A stretch of 33,668 nucleotides of DNA from JACJXF01 sp964404825 (GTDB taxonomy: Bacteria > Bacteroidota > Bacteroidia > Bacteroidales > GCA-2748055), in NCBI GenBank assembly GCA_964404825.1, contig CAYOLQ010000032.1, positions 1-33,668 of the forward strand, written 5' to 3'. Of this stretch, positions 30,701 through 33,668 are shown in pieces. The notes under the pieces were generated by a model. The model saw only the letters and a list, made by a program, of their open reading frames with translations, had not been told where the DNA came from and did not search any database. The position numbers and the translations under genes were made by a program. The first letter of the stretch is position 1, and the number at the start of each line of letters is the position of its first letter.

Positions 30701-33668
30701 CTAACATAACTTTCATTACAGATTACGGTATCTGACATAATAACTTCGTCAAAGAATGGCGTAGGATTAAGGGTAATTGTAATTAATGTATCAATTCCCC
30801 TTTCGCAATCTGCCTGTATTCCACCTGTATTCCTGAAGATCGGTTTAATCCTGTAATTAATAGTCTGAAAATCTTTTGTGTTATTTACCAGAATATCGGC
30901 AATTGGTGTTCCTATCTGATAATATGCTGTAGGCTGCACTCCGCTTACACTTCCTGTGAAATCCGTTTGAAGGTAATACCAGCGTTCGCCTTCAATCAGA
31001 GGGTTTCCGGTAGTGAAACTGATATTTATAGCAGCGGTATCACAAACAACATAATGTCCGGCCAAAAGCGCATTTAATCTCGGTGTAGGATTAACTTTTA
31101 CGGTTATCACCTGACTGGGGCCGTCGTTACAAAGGTAGGGACTAACCGGTGTCAGGGTATAGGTAACAGTCTGAACAGAAGTTGTCGGGTTAATAAGAAA
31201 ATCTGCAATAATATAATTATTTGGAAGATCACTTACCGGTGTGGAGAACCCTGTTACCCCTCCGGTAGCACTAACAGAATACTTAAATTTAATTACACCA
31301 GAGGTAAAAGTACTAGGACTCTTAATCTGTATACTTGTGGTTGTGCTATCGCATTGAATTGTATTTACTGGTACCGGGAATATCCGTGGTGTTGGCTGAA
31401 TTATTAAGGTAACTGTAATGGGATCTCCAACGCAATAAGTAGTTATCGGTCCGGTAGGTGTTATGGTATAAACAATGGTAATCGGATGATCCGTAATATT
31501 TGTAAAACTTCCTGAAATAATATCTCCGATTTCCAAACCATTTTCGAACAGGGGTTCCAGAGTTAGAATACTGTCAGGATTTGTACGTATCCAGTTGAAA
31601 GTAGTACCTGTAACATTATTGCTTGTTCCCAGAACAACATCCAGAATAGTTTCCGCATCGCATACTATCTGATAATTGTTTGTTGCTGTAGCAATTGGAA
31701 TCTTATTTACAGTAAGTAAAGCTGAATTGGAAATATTACTGTTGCCTGAACCGTCAGTCACAATTACCCTGTATCTGTATCCGTTCATAGAGTAATCCGT
31801 CGGAGAAATATTGAGTTGTTTGGAAGTTGCCCCGCTATAAACTCCTCCATTGGTAATATTGATAAATCCGCTACCGGCATCAACCTGCCACTGATACGTC
31901 AGCTTTCTTCCATGTCCTCTTGCCTTAACTTTGAAAAACGCATCTGAACCTTCGCACACATCAATATCTTCGGGATGATCAACAATTTTAGGACGACCTT
32001 TTACAATTCCAAAGTCAATTGAGTTTACCGAAAGTCCTTTAATTAAGGTGTCTCTTTCAATTTCGGTACCGTTATATAAGCCATTTTTCCCATCCAGTTC
32101 AAGCATCCCGAGGTCTTTCCTTATTACTATTCTGGAGGAGGAGTCAACGTCGGTAAATCCATTGTAATTCAAATTCACACTATAGCTGCTTGTTGCCATC
32201 GGAGGAACAGAGTTTAAACTCCAGAACCCTTCGGTATTCTGTTGCCATAACTCGTTGCCGTCGTCATCGAGGGGTAAGCCCAGATTCCCGATATCCTCCA
32301 CCTTAAACTGAGCTGTAAGGGGTCCGCTTGTTAAATTCTGAAACTTAATCTTAAGTGGGTTATAGAATGCGGCCGACCCGATGGGATAAAGGTAATTGCT
32401 TCCGGTTATGTTTACGGCTCTCTGCAATTTACCGATTACCGTACCTGCGTGATAATCAATTGCAGTTATAAGAGGATTTGTAAGAATTAATGTATTGGTA
32501 TTTGAATTGATATTTCCATTCAACATCGTCAAAATTCCCGATGCAGTTACATCAGAAGTAAGCGTTTTTACACCGCTTCCTGAGATTTTGAGGTTCCGGT
32601 AATTCTGACTTTCAAACACAAACTGATCACCGCTTCCGGTTGTTCTGATATAATCAACGGTTGCGCCTGTACCGGAAATATAGCTGCCAATACTGTTGTT
32701 TACGCCGTAAAGATTAAGTAAATGCGAAAGACTCCCCCCGCTCATATCTATCGTACCTAAACCGCTGAGATCCCCACCGACAGATACGATTTTGGTTGAG
32801 ATGCCGTTATAATCAAGATTTCCGGCCACAACAGCAGAATCAATAATATCAAGTGCAGTTGTTGAATTTCCCAGATGAAAAATTGTCCCGGTTTTAACAT
32901 TTAGATTTTTTCCAACAATTGAATTTCCCTGTAAAGTTTTTGTTCCCGTATTTGAAATATCAAGATTTCTGTAATTCGGGGAGGGGAAAACCGTTTGATT
33001 TAATCCTTTATAGTCTACTTTGCTTAAGCTGAAAGGATTGGTAGTAAGTGTTCCTAAAGAGTTTGACGCACCGGAAAGGTTCAGCAAATGAGATAGTCCG
33101 CCTCCGCTCATGTCAATCGTACCCGCTCCACTCAGATTTCCGGTTATCGATGAATTCTGCAATGTAGTATTATCATATCTTAAGGTACCGGATATGATTC
33201 CTTTTCCGTCAACAAGCAGGTTTTTGGTTGTTGACCCCAGATTAAGGGTTCCTGAAATAATTCTCAGGTTATTAAGTACTTCCAATGTGCTTAAAGGATT
33301 GGCATTGTGGGTGACAATATTCCCAGGATTTACAATGTTCAGATTGAAAAAAGTTTCGCCCCCGGAACCGTGAAGGATGGATTGATTTGTACCTCCTTTA
33401 AATGTTACGGTGGATGTATCCGGACTGAAGGTTCCCAGATTTGTCCAGTCTCCATCCAGGTAATAAAGTCCGTTACCACTGGTAGCCGAAGGAACAGCAT
33501 TGAGGTAATCGCCTGAAAGGTCTATTATACCTTCATTTTCAACCGAACCGGTATTGTTCTCAATATCCTTACTGTTAACCGCAGCTCCGGGTGTAATCGT
33601 TATGGCAGCGCCACTATTGGAAATGACCTGGGAAAACAAGGCTTTATGGGGTAAAAACATAAGCAACA
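27706..33668 (-). CDS. Giant type IX-secreted SprB-repeat adhesin (5' end outside window)
   Basis: The open frame runs off the window; visible residues are about 1986, beginning inside a signal peptide (LPHKALFSQ). Domains in order, counted from the visible start: a Gly/Ser/Asn-rich beta-helix-like region (about 10-420), with a 30-residue block beginning GTIDMSGG occurring near 180 and again near 302; an Ig-like domain (about 557-653, containing YQWQVDAGSG); four PKD-like units ending in PTP or NPTP (about 655-1080); ten SprB repeats (about 1085-1895, ISCFG/SDG/GG motifs); and a CHU_C gliding-motility C-terminal domain (about 1902-1986, starting VPNVFTPNSDGVNDTW), the T9SS type B sorting signal. 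The protein should be exported and anchored or released at the cell surface, for adhesion or gliding. Confidence 0.93.
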   Translation of the reverse strand, partial: LLMFLPHKALFSQVISNSGAAITITPGAAVNSKDIENNTGSVENEGIIDLSGDYLNAVPSATSGNGLYYLDGDWTNLGTFSPDTSTVTFKGGTNQSILHGSGGETFFNLNIVNPGNIVTHNANPLSTLEVLNNLRIISGTLNLGSTTKNLLVDGKGIISGTLRYDNTTLQNSSITGNLSGAGTIDMSGGGLSHLLNLSGASNSLGTLTTNPFSLSKVDYKGLNQTVFPSPNYRNLDISNTGTKTLQGNSIVGKNLNVKTGTIFHLGNSTTALDIIDSAVVAGNLDYNGISTKIVSVGGDLSGLGTIDMSGGSLSHLLNLYGVNNSIGSYISGTGATVDYIRTTGSGDQFVFESQNYRNLKISGSGVKTLTSDVTASGILTMLNGNINSNTNTLILTNPLITAIDYHAGTVIGKLQRAVNITGSNYLYPIGSAAFYNPLKIKFQNLTSGPLTAQFKVEDIGNLGLPLDDDGNELWQQNTEGFWSLNSVPPMATSSYSVNLNYNGFTDVDSSSRIVIRKDLGMLELDGKNGLYNGTEIERDTLIKGLSVNSIDFGIVKGRPKIVDHPEDIDVCEGSDAFFKVKARGHGRKLTYQWQVDAGSGFINITNGGVYSGATSKQLNISPTDYSMNGYRYRVIVTDGSGNSNISNSALLTVNKIPIATATNNYQIVCDAETILDVVLGTSNNVTGTTFNWIRTNPDSILTLEPLFENGLEIGDIISGSFTNITDHPITIVYTITPTGPITTYCVGDPITVTLIIQPTPRIFPVPVNTIQCDSTTTSIQIKSPSTFTSGVIKFKYSVSATGGVTGFSTPVSDLPNNYIIADFLINPTTSVQTVTYTLTPVSPYLCNDGPSQVITVKVNPTPRLNALLAGHYVVCDTAAINISFTTGNPLIEGERWYYLQTDFTGSVSGVQPTAYYQIGTPIADILVNNTKDFQTINYRIKPIFRNTGGIQADCERGIDTLITITLNPTPFFDEVIMSDTVICNESYVSFSFTNSQLTTGTVIYELEGIYDGGSVTGVKPDGAYGLSSFTDTLYNGSVLIQPITYIFKPIISDPGNSLYCNKGIYTSRQVKVNPTLLATATPSLFIGGRNIRCFGESTGTIDLAPTGGYYLHDYFYTWTRNGVPTSNPTTEDQSGLTIGNYKYRVEDLIGCFTVDSLILTQPDILAATDSIKPVSCAGKIDGEVYLSPTGGSVPYSYTWIDDDGLISHNQDLIGVRYGDHKLTMLDANLCQFKKTSTIIIPSPMLIAFDIGDFGNFNISCKGASDGSITTYALGNGSPADYDYLWINDVGTEVPDLPLLTGLTSANYYLTVIDSLNCEGSAQIYLSEPDPITITRTGTKYAEDFDISCFDRNDGIINLIVTGGHTAYLPVSYDWTMTGNPGFSANTKDISTLRQGEYTVDVQDFYLCQKSASFTLIEPLEMILDTIAINDFNGYQVSCKGSSNSLLDLNISGGFGTFDFTWTGSGTQTSVLDQSGLSAGNYHLDVVDDIGCPAAWDFEIREPDTIAVTPVIHINNGFEISCFDGSDGSIEPGPSGGVSPYQFNWTSVDGTGISQFAENQSGLSRGIYVLQITDNNACVFDWTDTLYQPEKLATVIVPKTISCFSTNNGSADLSVTGGVESYAYLWSNGETTEDIASLFTGAYYVDVTDANGCTISDTTLVTEPPDIIISLDAPLLYNGKMISCFGASDAIINSQVTGGVGSFRYDWLPNGEQTSGLTNVPAGLYKLTITDENECSRDDSIQVEQPLKLITEVYETNPTCFEKTDGVITLIVQGGTPEYTIEWANGQFGQTADTIGVGTYNVVIRDLNQCRIDTFGILTQPDKIQISKQVTNPTCPDISDGIIQYQIQGGTQPYDLLLNNLRVDELISDLGEGKYIMVIRDNNQCVLTDTSDLKGVSPLCITVPNVFTPNSDGVNDTWVIDQIEIYPDVKIEIFNRWGEMIYYAPNGYTKPWDGTFKGRELPIDSYFYVIDLNNGRDAVSGSITIIR

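Overview
The window looks like part of a Bacteroidota chromosome, probably an uncultured Bacteroidales/Marinilabiliales-type organism. The signs are a type IX secretion (T9SS) adhesin paired with a PorP/SprF protein, a three-subunit sdhCAB (frd-type) cluster, a short SprB/CHU_C-style repertoire, several TAnnTTTG-type -7 boxes and weak Shine-Dalgarno signals. The 10-N run near the left end shows a scaffolded draft assembly. The right end cuts the giant adhesin gene a few codons inside its 5' end.

Layout. 1-640 is an AT-rich WG-repeat protein gene split by the assembly gap. 640-1150 has no protein gene but holds the most unusual object in the window: a tRNA-Leu(CAA)-like sequence whose D-loop, variable arm and T-loop are each occupied by a copy of the same 18-bp palindrome (TCCCGATAGCTATCGGGA type), followed by nested inverted repeats and a terminator. 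1157-4426 holds an SPFH/paraslipin gene (minus), then dCMP deaminase and an S41 carboxy-terminal protease (plus). 4423-6858 is a minus-strand operon: aminopeptidase P, alpha/beta hydrolase and a small secreted protein made of six near-identical YESQAD repeats (the DUF6150-like, predicted knotted family). 6983-10446 is sdhC-sdhA-sdhB. A second, divergent aminopeptidase P, a Bacteroidota hypothetical protein, a CPBP membrane protease, a TTG-started tRNA-dihydrouridine synthase and L-aspartate oxidase follow. The nadB-glyS spacer carries a large inverted repeat that itself contains two further 18-bp palindromes. Then come glycyl-tRNA synthetase and a YfhO membrane protein.

20963-33666 is a long minus-strand run, transcribed right to left: a giant T9SS adhesin (beta-helix-like N-terminus, Ig-like domain, PKD-like units, ten SprB repeats, CHU_C sorting domain), PorP/SprF, a Wzx-like flippase, a SAM methyltransferase and three glycosyltransferases. 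It reads as a cell-surface module in which an exported adhesin, its outer-membrane partner and glycan-building functions sit together.

Common theme: most genes are conserved housekeeping or envelope genes. The unexplained structure lies in the spacers, where at least three families of short perfect or near-perfect palindromes occur, one of them inside a tRNA gene and one inside both arms of a larger inverted repeat. All functional calls are from reading the translated sequence; no database search was run.
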